DNA of 64,000 nt from Streptomyces griseoruber (GTDB lineage: Bacteria; Actinomycetota; Actinomycetes; Streptomycetales; Streptomycetaceae): positions 186,001-250,000 of the forward strand of contig NZ_KQ948774.1 in the NCBI RefSeq assembly GCF_001514205.1. The letters run 5' to 3'. Shown here in pieces: positions 40,006-48,849 of the stretch. The translations under genes and the position numbers were made by a program. The stretch's first letter is position 1. Every line of letters starts with the position of its first letter. The notes beneath the pieces were generated by a model. It searched no databases, was not told the DNA's origin, and saw only the letters and a list, made by a program, of their open reading frames with translations.

Positions 40006-41112
40006 TCAGGCGGACAGCCACGCGGCGGTGTACGTGTCGATCTCGGCGTCGATGCGCGCCTTGCCGGGCGCGTCCAGGAAGGACGCCTCGACCGCGTTCT
40101 TCGCGAGGTCCGCCACGCCCCGCTCGTCGAGGCCCAGCAGCCGGGCGGCGACGGCGTACTCGTTGTTCAGGTCGGTGCCGAACATCGGCGGGTCGTCGGA
40201 GTTGATCGTGACCAGGACACCGGCCCGCACGAACTCCTTGACCGGGTGATCGTCGAGGGTGCGCACCGCGCGCGTGGCGATGTTGGAGGTGGGGCACACC
40301 TCCAGCGCGATGCGGTGCTCGGCGAGGTGCGCGAGGAGCTTCTCGTCCCGGGCCGAGCTGGTGCCGTGCCCGATGCGCTCGGCGCGCAGGTGGGTGAGCG
40401 CGTCCCACACGGTCTCCGGGCCGGTCGTCTCACCGGCGTGCGGCACGGACCGGAGGCCCGCGGCGATCGCCCGGTCGAAGTAGGGCTTGAACTGCGGGCG
40501 CGGTACGCCGATCTCGGGCCCGCCGAGACCGAAGGAGATCAGCCCCTCCGGCCGCACCCGGTCGTCGGTGGCCAGCCGCGCGGTCACCTCGGCGGACTCC
40601 AGCCCCGCCTCACCGGGAATGTCGAAGCACCACCGCAGCACCGTCCCGAACTCCGCCTCGGCCGCCTTGCGGGCGTCCTCGATCGCGTCCATGAAGGCCC
40701 GCTCGTCGATGCCGCGCCGGGTCGAGGAGTACGGCGTGATGGTCAGCTCGGCGTACCGCACCTGCTGGCGGGCCAGGTCCCGGGCCACCTCGTACGTCAG
40801 CAGCCGGACGTCCTCCGGGGTGCGGATGAGGTCCACGACGGACAGGTACACGTCGATGAAGTGGGCGAAGTCCGTGAAGGTGAAGTAGTCGGCCAGGGCC
40901 TCGGGGTCGGTGGGCACCGTGGAGTCGGGGTGCCGGGCGGCCAGTTCGGCGACGATCCGGGGGGAGGCGGAGCCGACGTGGTGGACGTGCAGTTCGGCCT
41001 TGGGCAGCCCGGCGATGAACGCGTGCAGATCGCGGGCCCCGGCGTGCGCGGTGGGGCCGGTGGGGGTGCCGGACGCGGCGGCTGCGGCGGAGGCGTCGAG
41101 GCGGTCGGTCAA
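40006..41112 (-). CDS. add: Adenosine deaminase
   Basis: 368 aa amidohydrolase. The zinc ligands H42 and H44 are in LHVHHVGS, with VPHAGE and ERIGHGTS further on and the catalytic SDDPPMF near 295. The second His is followed by His-Val instead of the usual Leu-xx. Length and order of motifs fit adenosine deaminases; adenine or aminofutalosine deaminases are the alternatives, and Streptomyces has several paralogs. It hydrolyses adenosine to inosine. A -10-like TACGAT occurs about 85 bp upstream, in a 265-bp divergent region. Confidence 0.83.
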   Translation of the reverse strand: MTDRLDASAAAAASGTPTGPTAHAGARDLHAFIAGLPKAELHVHHVGSASPRIVAELAARHPDSTVPTDPEALADYFTFTDFAHFIDVYLSVVDLIRTPEDVRLLTYEVARDLARQQVRYAELTITPYSSTRRGIDERAFMDAIEDARKAAEAEFGTVLRWCFDIPGEAGLESAEVTARLATDDRVRPEGLISFGLGGPEIGVPRPQFKPYFDRAIAAGLRSVPHAGETTGPETVWDALTHLRAERIGHGTSSARDEKLLAHLAEHRIALEVCPTSNIATRAVRTLDDHPVKEFVRAGVLVTINSDDPPMFGTDLNNEYAVAARLLGLDERGVADLAKNAVEASFLDAPGKARIDAEIDTYTAAWLSA

Positions 41113-41377
41113 GGGGTCCTCCCCGGGACGGCGTCCCCGGCCGTGAGAGGGGCCGGACGGGACGCGGGTGATCGGCTGATCGGTGAGTCAGGATCATCGT
41201 AGGCGGGGAGTGCGGCCGAGTGCGGGGGAGGGCGGGGGAGGGCGGGGGAAGGGCGACCGGGCCGGGGCGACGGGCATGGGGTGCGTGGGCGGTGGCCTGC
41301 CGGCTTTCCGGCCGGGCCCTCGGGGCGGTGGCTCGGGCCGTAGCATGACGGAACGTTCGACAGAGGGGATCCCGTGC
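41113..41377. promoter_or_regulatory. Divergent promoter region of add and the DUF4190 gene
   Basis: Minus strand: TACGAT (about 41197-41192) as a possible -10 for add. Plus strand: TAGCAT at 41340-41345 as a -10 for the DUF4190 gene; the predicted start near 41352 supports ATG 41378 over ATG 41345. GATCGGCTGATCGGTGA gives overlapping GATC repeats. No -35 is convincing. Confidence 0.4.
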
Positions 41378-42283
41378 ATGTCCGACGACGCGCCGACTTC
41401 GGCCGGTGACGCCGGTCGCGACACATGGCCGGCACCTGCCTCCGCCGAGCGGGCCGGTCACGGGGGCGCGACTTTCGGGGTGCCGCTGGACAAGGGACCG
41501 GAGCGGACCCGGGCGGACGGGATGCCGTCGGAGGAGGTGCGGTCGGAGGAGGTGCGGTCGGAGGAGGTGCGGTCGGTCGAGGTGCGGTCGGTCGAGGTGC
41601 CGCTGGCGGAGGGCTCCGCCCCCGACCCCTCGCCCCTGCCCCCTCTCCCCGCTGACGACGCCGAGGCGGGCCCCGGCCACACGGTGGTGTCGCACGAGCC
41701 CCCGCCGCCGTCCGGGCCCTCGGCGGCCGAGGTGATGGCCCGGACCTCGGGGAGCGCCTTCACCTCGGTGAACGGCGCCGCCCCGCAGCTCTGGGCCGCC
41801 CCCGTTTCCCCGCAGCCTGACGGTGCCTTCGCCTCCTTCCCGCCGCCGGATCCGGCCACGCCGGCGGCCGGTCCGCCGCCGGGGCCCGTCCCGCCGCCCC
41901 TCGCCCCCACCGGTGCGGTGCCCCCGCCGCCGATCTCCCCGGACGGCCCCGGCCAGGTGCCGTACGGCTACCCCGGGGCCTACGGCCACCCCTCCCCGGC
42001 CCAGGTCGGCTACCACTGGCCGGGCGTGCCCCCCGTCGAGAGCAACGGCATCGGCGTCACCGGGATGGTGCTGGGCATCACCTCGGCCGTGATCTTCTGC
42101 CTGTGGCCGGTGGCGATCGTCGTCGGCATCCTCGGCGTGATCTTCGGCGCGATCGGCCGCCGCAAGGCGAGCCGGGGCGAGGCCACCAACCCGGGCCAGG
42201 CCCTGGCCGGCATCATCCTGGGCATCGCCGGCATCATCCTCGGAGCGGGCCTGGGCACCCTGGCCTTCATGATCCCGGTCTAG
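41378..42283 (+). CDS. DUF4190-like two-helix membrane protein with repeat-rich N terminus
   Basis: 301 aa. Residues about 50-75 are five copies of a five-residue unit (EEVRS, then VEVRS), coded by a GAGGAGGTGCGGTCG tandem repeat (about 41530-41600). A Pro-rich linker (PPPGPVPPPLAP) leads to the C-terminal domain with two helices: GIGVTGMVLGITSAVIFCLWPVAIVVGILGVIFGAIGRRKASRGEATNPGQALAGIILGIAGIILGAGLG. This last part is the DUF4190 pattern of small membrane proteins of actinobacteria. Function unknown; probably structural or a membrane tether. ATG 41378 has GAGGGG upstream. Confidence 0.72.
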   Translation: MSDDAPTSAGDAGRDTWPAPASAERAGHGGATFGVPLDKGPERTRADGMPSEEVRSEEVRSEEVRSVEVRSVEVPLAEGSAPDPSPLPPLPADDAEAGPGHTVVSHEPPPPSGPSAAEVMARTSGSAFTSVNGAAPQLWAAPVSPQPDGAFASFPPPDPATPAAGPPPGPVPPPLAPTGAVPPPPISPDGPGQVPYGYPGAYGHPSPAQVGYHWPGVPPVESNGIGVTGMVLGITSAVIFCLWPVAIVVGILGVIFGAIGRRKASRGEATNPGQALAGIILGIAGIILGAGLGTLAFMIPV

Positions 42284-42326
42284 GGCGCGCCCGCCGGAGG
42301 CCCACCGGCCCGTCACCCCTCACCGC

Positions 42327-42884
42327 TCACTCCTCCCGCAACCGCCTCCGCGCCGCCATCAGCGCGAAGCCGAGCAGGTTCGGTCCCCGCCAGCGTTCCG
42401 GGTCGGCCGCCGCCTCGTCGTCGGCCGTCAGGCCGATGCCCCAGACGCGGTCCACGGGGCTCGCCTCCACGAGGACGCGGTCGCCGGTGCCGAGCAGGAA
42501 GCCGGTCAGCTCAGGTGCGGAGCGGAACTTGTTGACGCTGCCCTCGACGACGATCCGGAACCGCTCGCGCTGCCAGGTCGCCTCGTCGAAGCCGCGCACC
42601 AGCCGGCCCGCCTTCTTCGCCTGGGACGGGTGCGAGGCGGCCAGTGCCCGCCGCTCCGCCTCCGCGTCACCGAACAGACGGGCCTTCTCCGCCATCATCC
42701 AGTGCTCGGCCGTCGCATAGGTCACCCCGTCCCTCACGAAGGGTGACGGCCACCACTGGCTCAGACAGCTCGAACCCAGCCGCCCGTCCGGCCGCGGCCG
42801 GTGTCCCCAGAAGTGCAGGTACTTGATCCTCGCCCCCGCCCGGACCTCCCTGACCAGGGTGTCCAGGCCATCGATCGTCTCCAT
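42327..42884 (-). CDS. NADAR-family N-glycosidase/ADP-ribosyl hydrolase
   Basis: 185 aa. The family motifs are LHFWGHRPRPDGRL, CLSQWWPSPF with GVTYATAEHWMMAEKARLFGD, and DRVWGIGL then RWRGPNLLGFALM. NADAR (YbiA-like) enzymes split N-glycosidic bonds of riboflavin intermediates, and some remove ADP-ribose from guanine, acting as antidotes to DarT-like toxins. No DarT-type toxin is next to it. ATG 42884 begins METIDGLDTLV; an ATG eight codons upstream (42908) is possible. Confidence 0.87.
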   Translation of the reverse strand: METIDGLDTLVREVRAGARIKYLHFWGHRPRPDGRLGSSCLSQWWPSPFVRDGVTYATAEHWMMAEKARLFGDAEAERRALAASHPSQAKKAGRLVRGFDEATWQRERFRIVVEGSVNKFRSAPELTGFLLGTGDRVLVEASPVDRVWGIGLTADDEAAADPERWRGPNLLGFALMAARRRLREE

Positions 42885-42956
42885 GCACGCCAGCATGGCA
42901 GGCACCACTGACAGTGCGTCCCGCCTTTTCCGTCCCGACTCGACACCTGGTCGACA

Positions 42957-42992
42957 GATTCCGTCGCGTAACCAAAAGGCAACAACGGAATC
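42957..42992. promoter_or_regulatory. Inverted repeat GATTCCGT ... ACGGAATC
   Basis: Perfect 8-bp arms (42957-42964 and 42985-42992) separated by 20 bp, upstream of the second aminobutyraldehyde dehydrogenase gene. The arms share GATTCCG with the Lrp operator candidate at 8249-8263, suggesting the same regulator. The rest of 42909-43095 holds an AT-rich promoter-like zone TTGTTGGAGTGGCATAG and no gene. Confidence 0.5.
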
Positions 42993-43095
42993 ACTTGTTG
43001 GAGTGGCATAGCTCTGTCAGGATCGGCACTCAAATCAGGCTGGAGCTACGCCACCGGCCCCCGCGCAAGGCGGGGCGAAGGCGGAGGAGAGCGAC

Positions 43096-44649
43096 ATGCA
43101 GAACCCGGGCACCGCCACCCCGGACACCACCGACAGGTTCCCCGCGCGGGAACGTTTCGCGGACGGCGCTCAATACATCGCGGGCCGCTTCACCCGGGGC
43201 ACCTCGGGCCGCACCCACGCCGTGATCGACCCGGCCACCGGCGAGGAGGTGTACACGTACGAGCTGGCCTCCGCCGCCGACGTGGACGCGGCCGTCGCCG
43301 CCGCCCGCGCGGCCTTCCCCGGCTGGTCGGGCGCCACGCCCGGCGAGCGCTCGGACGCCCTGCACCGCCTCGCCGCCGTCCTCGCCGACCGGGCCGAGGA
43401 ATTCGCCCGTGCCGAGTCGCTCCAGTGCGGCAAGCCGCTGAAGCTGACGCGCGAGTTCGACGTGCCGGGGACGATCGACAACACGGCCTTCTTCGCGGGC
43501 GCCGCCCGCCACCTCCAGGGGCAGGCCGCCGGGGAGTACTCCGGCGACCACACCTCGTACGTCCGCCGTGAGCCCATCGGTGTCGTCGGCTCCATCGCCC
43601 CCTGGAACTACCCCCTCCAGATGGCCGCCTGGAAGATCCTCCCGGCGATCGCCGCGGGCAACACGATCGTCCTGAAGCCCGCCGAGCTGACCCCGCTGAC
43701 CTCACTGCTCTTCGCGCAGGCGGCGACCGACGCGGGCCTCCCCGACGGTGTGATCAACATCGTCACGGGGACGGGGAAGGAGGCCGGCGAGCACCTCGTG
43801 GGCCACCCCGACGTGGCCATGACCTCCTTCACCGGCTCCACCGCCGTCGGCAAGCGCGTCGCCGAGATCGCCACCGCCACCGTCAAGCGCCTCCATCTGG
43901 AGCTCGGCGGCAAGGCGCCCTTCGTGGTCTTCGACGACGCCGACCCGGAGGCCGCCGTCCACGGCGCCGTCGCGGGCGCGCTCATCAACACCGGCCAGGA
44001 CTGCACGGCCGCCACGCGCGCGTACGTGCAGCGGCCCCTCTACGAGGCGTTCGTCGAGGCGACCGCCGCCCTCATGGCGGACGTCCGGGTCGGCGACCCG
44101 TTCGCGCCCGGCACGGACATCGGCCCGCTCGTCTCCCGCGTCCAGCGCGACCGCGTCGCCGCGATCGTGGAGCGGGCGCGTGCCTACGCGCGTGTGGTGA
44201 CCGGCGGCGAGGCCCCGCAGGGCGACCAGGGGGAGCTGAAGGACGGCGCGTACTACCGTCCCACGCTCGTCGCGGACGCCGCCCAGGACAGCGAGGTCGT
44301 CCAGTCCGAGATCTTCGGCCCGGTGCTGGTCGTCCTGCCGTTCGACACCGACGACGAGGGCATCCGGCTCGCCAACGACACCCCGTACGGGCTCGCCGCC
44401 TCCGCGTGGACCCGGGACGTGTTCCGGGCCAACCGCGCGACACGCGAGATCAAGGCCGGATGCGTGTGGATCAACGACCACATCCCGATCATCAGCGAGA
44501 TGCCGCACGGCGGCTACAAGGCCTCCGGCTTCGGCAAGGACATGTCAGCGTATTCGTTCGACGAGTACACACAGATCAAGCACGTTATGTTCGATAACAC
44601 GGCGGTGGCCCGGAAGCCCTGGCACCGCACGATCTTCGGGGACCGATAG
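43096..44649 (+). CDS. Gamma-aminobutyraldehyde dehydrogenase-type enzyme 2
   Basis: 517 aa ALDH. Catalytic E269 (HLELGGKAP) and C303 (NTGQDCTAATR), APWNYPLQ for the cofactor. It is a paralog of the enzyme at 8355-9803 with a longer N terminus. It precedes potD by 52 bp. It likely oxidises the aldehyde made from polyamines by the FAD oxidase downstream, producing GABA or its glutamyl conjugate. GGAGG precedes ATG 43096. Confidence 0.85.
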   Translation: MQNPGTATPDTTDRFPARERFADGAQYIAGRFTRGTSGRTHAVIDPATGEEVYTYELASAADVDAAVAAARAAFPGWSGATPGERSDALHRLAAVLADRAEEFARAESLQCGKPLKLTREFDVPGTIDNTAFFAGAARHLQGQAAGEYSGDHTSYVRREPIGVVGSIAPWNYPLQMAAWKILPAIAAGNTIVLKPAELTPLTSLLFAQAATDAGLPDGVINIVTGTGKEAGEHLVGHPDVAMTSFTGSTAVGKRVAEIATATVKRLHLELGGKAPFVVFDDADPEAAVHGAVAGALINTGQDCTAATRAYVQRPLYEAFVEATAALMADVRVGDPFAPGTDIGPLVSRVQRDRVAAIVERARAYARVVTGGEAPQGDQGELKDGAYYRPTLVADAAQDSEVVQSEIFGPVLVVLPFDTDDEGIRLANDTPYGLAASAWTRDVFRANRATREIKAGCVWINDHIPIISEMPHGGYKASGFGKDMSAYSFDEYTQIKHVMFDNTAVARKPWHRTIFGDR

Positions 44650-44701
44650 TCACAGCCCCGGCCGCCCGCCGCGGCCGGCTTCCCGAAAGGGCATCAAGCG
44701 C

Positions 44702-45937
44702 ATGAGGCAGTACGAGCCCGACCGTCCGACCCCGGTCGAACTGGCCGCCGTGCGGCGCAGTCTCCGCAGTGGCCGGGCGGCCATGACCCGCCGGTCACTG
44801 ATGGGCGGCGCGCTCGCGGTGGGCGGCGTCGGGGCGCTGAGCGCCTGCGGCATCCCCGCGGCCGGCAAGAGCCAGGGCGGCGTCTCCGCCGACGACTACT
44901 CCGAGCAGGAGAAGGTCGTCAACTTCTCCAACTGGCCCGAGTACATCGACGTCGACGACAGCGGGAAACACCGTCCGACGCTGGACGCGTTCCGCAAACG
45001 GACCGGCATCTCGGTCAAGTACACCGAGGACATCAACGACAACGACGAGTTCTTCGGCAAGATCCAGCCGCAGCTCGCCGCCGGCCAGGACACCGGACGC
45101 GACCTCATCGTCCTCACCGACTGGCTGGCCGCCCGCATGATCCGGCTCGGATACGTCCAGAAACTGGACGCGTCCAACCTGCCACACGCCTTCGCCAACC
45201 TCTCGGAGCAGTTCCGCAGGCCCGACTGGGACCCCGGCCGCGCCTACTCCTACCCCTGGCAGGGCATCTCGACGGTCGTCGCCTTCAACAAGAAGGCCCT
45301 CGACGGCGTCGAGGTGAAGTCGGTCTCCGACCTGCTCGACAACCCGGCGCTCAAGGGCCGGGTCGGCCTGCTGACCGAGATGCGCGACACCGTCGGCATG
45401 ACCATGCTCGACATGGGCCTGGACCCGGCGAAGTTCACCGACGACGACTACGACGCGGTCATCGCCCGGCTCCAGAAGGCCGTCGACAAGGGCCAGATCC
45501 GCCGCTTCACCGGCAACGACTACACGTCCGACCTCAGCAAGGGCGACCTGGCGGCCTGTGTCGCCTGGGGCGGCGACATCGTGCAGCTCCAGGCCGACAA
45601 CCCGGACGTCGCCTACATCATCCCGGACAGCGGCTACATGACGTCGACCGACAACATGCTGATCCCCAACAAGGCGCGCCACAAGACGAACGCCGAGCGG
45701 CTCATCGACTACTACTACGAGCCCGGGCCGGCCGCCGAACTCGCCGCGTACATCAACTACGTCAGTCCGGTCGCGGACGTGGGGCCGTACCTCGCCAAGA
45801 TCGACAAGTCGGCGGCGGACAACCCGCTGATCCTTCCCGACAAGGCCACGCAGGCCAAGTCCCACGCCTTCCGCTCCCTGAGCTCGAAGGAAGAGACGGC
45901 CTATCAGCAGAAGTTCGCGAAGCTCACAGGGGCGTGA
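44702..45937 (+). CDS. potD: Spermidine/putrescine-binding lipoprotein PotD
   Basis: 411 aa. A Tat-like signal (TRRSLMGGALAVGG, Arg 30-31) ends in the lipobox LSAC (Cys 49). The mature domain has NFSNWPEYIDVDD, DFFGKIQPQLAAGQDTGRDLIVLTDW, TGNDYTSDL and ADNPDVAYIIP, the PotD/PotF pattern where acidic and aromatic residues hold the amine groups. It delivers polyamines to PotABC encoded directly after it. The end overlaps potA (GTGA). Confidence 0.87.
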   Translation: MRQYEPDRPTPVELAAVRRSLRSGRAAMTRRSLMGGALAVGGVGALSACGIPAAGKSQGGVSADDYSEQEKVVNFSNWPEYIDVDDSGKHRPTLDAFRKRTGISVKYTEDINDNDEFFGKIQPQLAAGQDTGRDLIVLTDWLAARMIRLGYVQKLDASNLPHAFANLSEQFRRPDWDPGRAYSYPWQGISTVVAFNKKALDGVEVKSVSDLLDNPALKGRVGLLTEMRDTVGMTMLDMGLDPAKFTDDDYDAVIARLQKAVDKGQIRRFTGNDYTSDLSKGDLAACVAWGGDIVQLQADNPDVAYIIPDSGYMTSTDNMLIPNKARHKTNAERLIDYYYEPGPAAELAAYINYVSPVADVGPYLAKIDKSAADNPLILPDKATQAKSHAFRSLSSKEETAYQQKFAKLTGA

Positions 45938-45942
45938 CGATC

Positions 45943-47088
45943 ATGACAACGGACAGCAGCGGCGACGTCCGCCTCTCCGGCATCGGCAAGACCTACGGCG
46001 CCTTCACCGCCGTGCACCCGCTCGACCTGACCGTCCCGCAGGGCTCGTTCTTCGCCCTGCTCGGCGCCTCCGGCTGCGGCAAGACCACCACCCTGCGCAT
46101 GATCGCCGGGCTGGAGGAACCCTCCTCCGGCACCGTCCACCTCGGCGACCAGGACGTCACCGCCCTGCCGCCGTACAAGCGCCCGGTGAACACCGTCTTC
46201 CAGTCCTACGCCCTCTTCCCGCACCTCGACATCTTCGAGAACGTCGCCTTCGGACTGCGCCGACGCGGCATCAAGTCCGTGAAGAAGCAGGTCGAGGACA
46301 TGCTGGAACTGGTCCAGCTCGGCGAGCAGGCCCGCAAGAAGCCCCACCAGCTCTCCGGCGGCCAGCAGCAGCGCGTCGCCGTCGCCCGCGCCCTCATCAA
46401 CCACCCCAAGGTGCTCCTCCTCGACGAGCCCCTCGGCGCGCTCGACCTCAAGCTGCGCCGCCAGATGCAGCTGGAGCTCAAGCGCATCCAGACCGAGGTC
46501 GGCATCACCTTCGTGCACGTCACGCACGACCAGGAGGAGGCCATGACGATGGCCGACACGGTCGCCGTGATGAACGCGGGCCGCGTCGAGCAGCTCGGCT
46601 CGCCCACCGACCTCTACGAGAACCCGCAGACCACGTTCGTCGCCAACTTCCTCGGCACCTCCAACCTCATCGAGGCCGAGGTCGACACCAAGAACGGCGA
46701 CGACATCGTGCTGCGGGCGGGCGGCGGCAAGCTCGTCCTGCCCGAGGCGCGATGTTCGGCGCCCACGACGGCGGGCGGCAAGGTCCTGGTCGGCGTCCGC
46801 CCGGAGAAGATCTCCCTCACCCACGCCGACGACGCGGGCGAGATCCCCGAGGGCCGCAACCGCATCACCGGGAGGATCGCCCACTCCTCGTTCATCGGCG
46901 TCTCCACCCAGTACGTCATCGACAGCCAGGTCTGCCCCGAGTTCGAGGTCTACGCCCAGAACATCGAGCGGGACCCCCGTCTGACCCCCGGCGCCGACGT
47001 CGTCCTGCACTGGAGCCCCGTCCACACCTTCGGTCTGGACGCCGCCCAGGACATCGACGCCGGCATCGACGAACAGGCGGCGGTCTGA
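45943..47088 (+). CDS. potA: Polyamine ABC transporter ATPase PotA
   Basis: 381 aa. Walker A GASGCGKT (41-48), signature LSGGQQQR, Walker B LLLDEPLGALD and THDQEEA switch. The C-terminal TOBE-like part (from about 235) is typical of PotA/UgpC. It couples ATP hydrolysis to uptake through PotB/PotC. I used ATG 45943, preceded at 8 bases by AGGGGC; GTG 45934 lacks a ribosome site. Confidence 0.9.
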   Translation: MTTDSSGDVRLSGIGKTYGAFTAVHPLDLTVPQGSFFALLGASGCGKTTTLRMIAGLEEPSSGTVHLGDQDVTALPPYKRPVNTVFQSYALFPHLDIFENVAFGLRRRGIKSVKKQVEDMLELVQLGEQARKKPHQLSGGQQQRVAVARALINHPKVLLLDEPLGALDLKLRRQMQLELKRIQTEVGITFVHVTHDQEEAMTMADTVAVMNAGRVEQLGSPTDLYENPQTTFVANFLGTSNLIEAEVDTKNGDDIVLRAGGGKLVLPEARCSAPTTAGGKVLVGVRPEKISLTHADDAGEIPEGRNRITGRIAHSSFIGVSTQYVIDSQVCPEFEVYAQNIERDPRLTPGADVVLHWSPVHTFGLDAAQDIDAGIDEQAAV

Positions 47089-47089
47089 G

Positions 47090-48037
47090 ATGGCCACGCT
47101 CACCGAGGCACCCCCGCCGCCCCCGCCCGCCTCGCCGCCGGCCCCGTCGGCACCCGAGAAGAAGCCGCCGCGCAAGCGGGGCCGGCTGACGCCGTACTGG
47201 CTGCTCCTGCCCGGCCTGCTCTGGCTGGTCGTGTTCTTCGCGCTGCCGATGATCTACCAGGCCTCCACGTCCGTGCAGACGGGCTCCCTGGAGGAGGGCT
47301 ACAAGGTCACCTGGCACCTGGCGACCTACTGGGACGCGCTGAGCGAGTACTGGCCGCAGTTCCTCCGCTCGGTCCTCTACGCGACCGCCGCGACCGTCCT
47401 GTGCCTGGTCCTCGGCTACCCGCTCGCCTACCTCATCGCCTTCCGCGCGGGACGCTGGCGGAACCTGATCATGGTCCTGGTGATCGCGCCGTTCTTCACC
47501 AGCTTCCTGATCCGCACCCTCGCCTGGAAGACGATCCTCGCGGACAGCGGCCCGGTCGTGTCGTTCCTCAACACCGTGCACGTCCTCGACGTCACCGACT
47601 GGCTCGGCTGGACCTCCGGCGACAGAGTCCTCGCCACCCCGCTCGCGGTGGTCTGCGGACTGACGTACAACTTCCTGCCGTTCATGATCCTGCCGCTCTA
47701 CACCTCGCTGGAACGCATCGACGTACGGCTGCACGAGGCGGCCGGCGACCTGTACGCCACCCCGCTCACCACCTTCCGCAAGGTGACCTTCCCGCTGTCG
47801 ATGCCCGGAGTCGTCTCCGGCACGCTGCTCACCTTCATCCCGGCGGCCGGCGACTACGTCAACGCCGAACTCCTCGGCTCCACCGACACCCGCATGATCG
47901 GAAACGTCATCCAGACACAGTTCCTGCGCGTGCTGGACTATCCGACCGCGGCGGCCCTCTCCTTCATCCTGATGGCCGCGATCCTCCTCATGGTCACCCT
48001 CTACATCCGCCGAGCGGGGACGGAGGATCTCGTCTAA
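47090..48037 (+). CDS. potB: Polyamine ABC permease PotB
   Basis: 315 aa. A Pro-rich N terminus precedes six helices (LLPGLLWLVVFFALPMIY ... AAALSFILMAAILLMVTLYI). The EAA loop with the conserved Gly is EAAGDLYATPLTTFRKVTFPLSMPGV. It pairs with PotC to form the channel. It follows potA with one base between stop and ATG, and its TAA overlaps the ATG of potC. Confidence 0.88.
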   Translation: MATLTEAPPPPPPASPPAPSAPEKKPPRKRGRLTPYWLLLPGLLWLVVFFALPMIYQASTSVQTGSLEEGYKVTWHLATYWDALSEYWPQFLRSVLYATAATVLCLVLGYPLAYLIAFRAGRWRNLIMVLVIAPFFTSFLIRTLAWKTILADSGPVVSFLNTVHVLDVTDWLGWTSGDRVLATPLAVVCGLTYNFLPFMILPLYTSLERIDVRLHEAAGDLYATPLTTFRKVTFPLSMPGVVSGTLLTFIPAAGDYVNAELLGSTDTRMIGNVIQTQFLRVLDYPTAAALSFILMAAILLMVTLYIRRAGTEDLV

Positions 48038-48837
48038 TGCCTGTCGTCAACTGGCTCAAGCGCCATCTCGTCGTCATCGCGGGACTGCTGACCCTCGGCT
48101 ATCTCCTGCTGCCCAACGTCGTCGTCACGGTGTTCTCCTTCAACAAACCGAAGGGACGCTTCAACTACGAATGGCAGCAGTTCTCCACCGACGCCTGGAA
48201 GGACCCCTGCGGCGTCGCCGGCATGTGCGACTCGCTGTCGATCAGCCTCCAGATCGCGATCTGGGCGACCATCGGCGCCACCCTGCTCGGCACGATGATC
48301 GCCTTCGCGCTGGTCCGCTACCGCTTCCGCGCGCGGGGCTCCGTCAACTCGCTGATCTTCCTGCCGATGGCGATGCCCGAGGTCGTCATGGCCGCCTCGC
48401 TGCTCACCCTGTTCCTGAACCTGGGCGCACAGCTCGGTTTCTGGACGATCCTGATCGCGCACATCATGTTCTGCCTCAGCTTCGTGGTGGTCGCCGTCAA
48501 GGCACGCGTCCTGTCCATGGACCCGCGCCTCGAACAGGCCGCCCAGGACCTCTACGCCGGACCGGCGCAGACCTTCCTGCGCGTCACGCTGCCCATCGCG
48601 GCCCCCGGGATCGCCGCCGGCGCGATGCTCGCCTTCGCGCTCTCCTTCGACGATTTCATCATCACCAACTTCAACGCGGGCTCGACGGTCACCTTCCCCA
48701 TGTTCGTCTGGGGTTCGGCCCAGCGCGGCACGCCCGTCCAGATCAACGTCATCGGTACGGCCATGTTCCTCATCGCCGTCCTGCTCGTCCTGACCTCGAT
48801 GGTCATCGGCAACCGCCGCAACCGACAAAAAGCGTAG
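48037..48837 (+). CDS. potC: Polyamine ABC permease PotC
   Basis: 266 aa with six helices. The EAA loop is EQAAQDLYAGPAQTFLRVTLPIAAPGI. NFNAGSTVTFPMFVWGSAQRGTP near the end is characteristic of PotC. The ATG overlaps the potB stop (TAATG). Translated MPVVNWLKRHLVVIAGLLTLGYLLLP. Confidence 0.88.
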   Translation: MPVVNWLKRHLVVIAGLLTLGYLLLPNVVVTVFSFNKPKGRFNYEWQQFSTDAWKDPCGVAGMCDSLSISLQIAIWATIGATLLGTMIAFALVRYRFRARGSVNSLIFLPMAMPEVVMAASLLTLFLNLGAQLGFWTILIAHIMFCLSFVVVAVKARVLSMDPRLEQAAQDLYAGPAQTFLRVTLPIAAPGIAAGAMLAFALSFDDFIITNFNAGSTVTFPMFVWGSAQRGTPVQINVIGTAMFLIAVLLVLTSMVIGNRRNRQKA

Positions 48838-48849
48838 GGAGTTGACATC

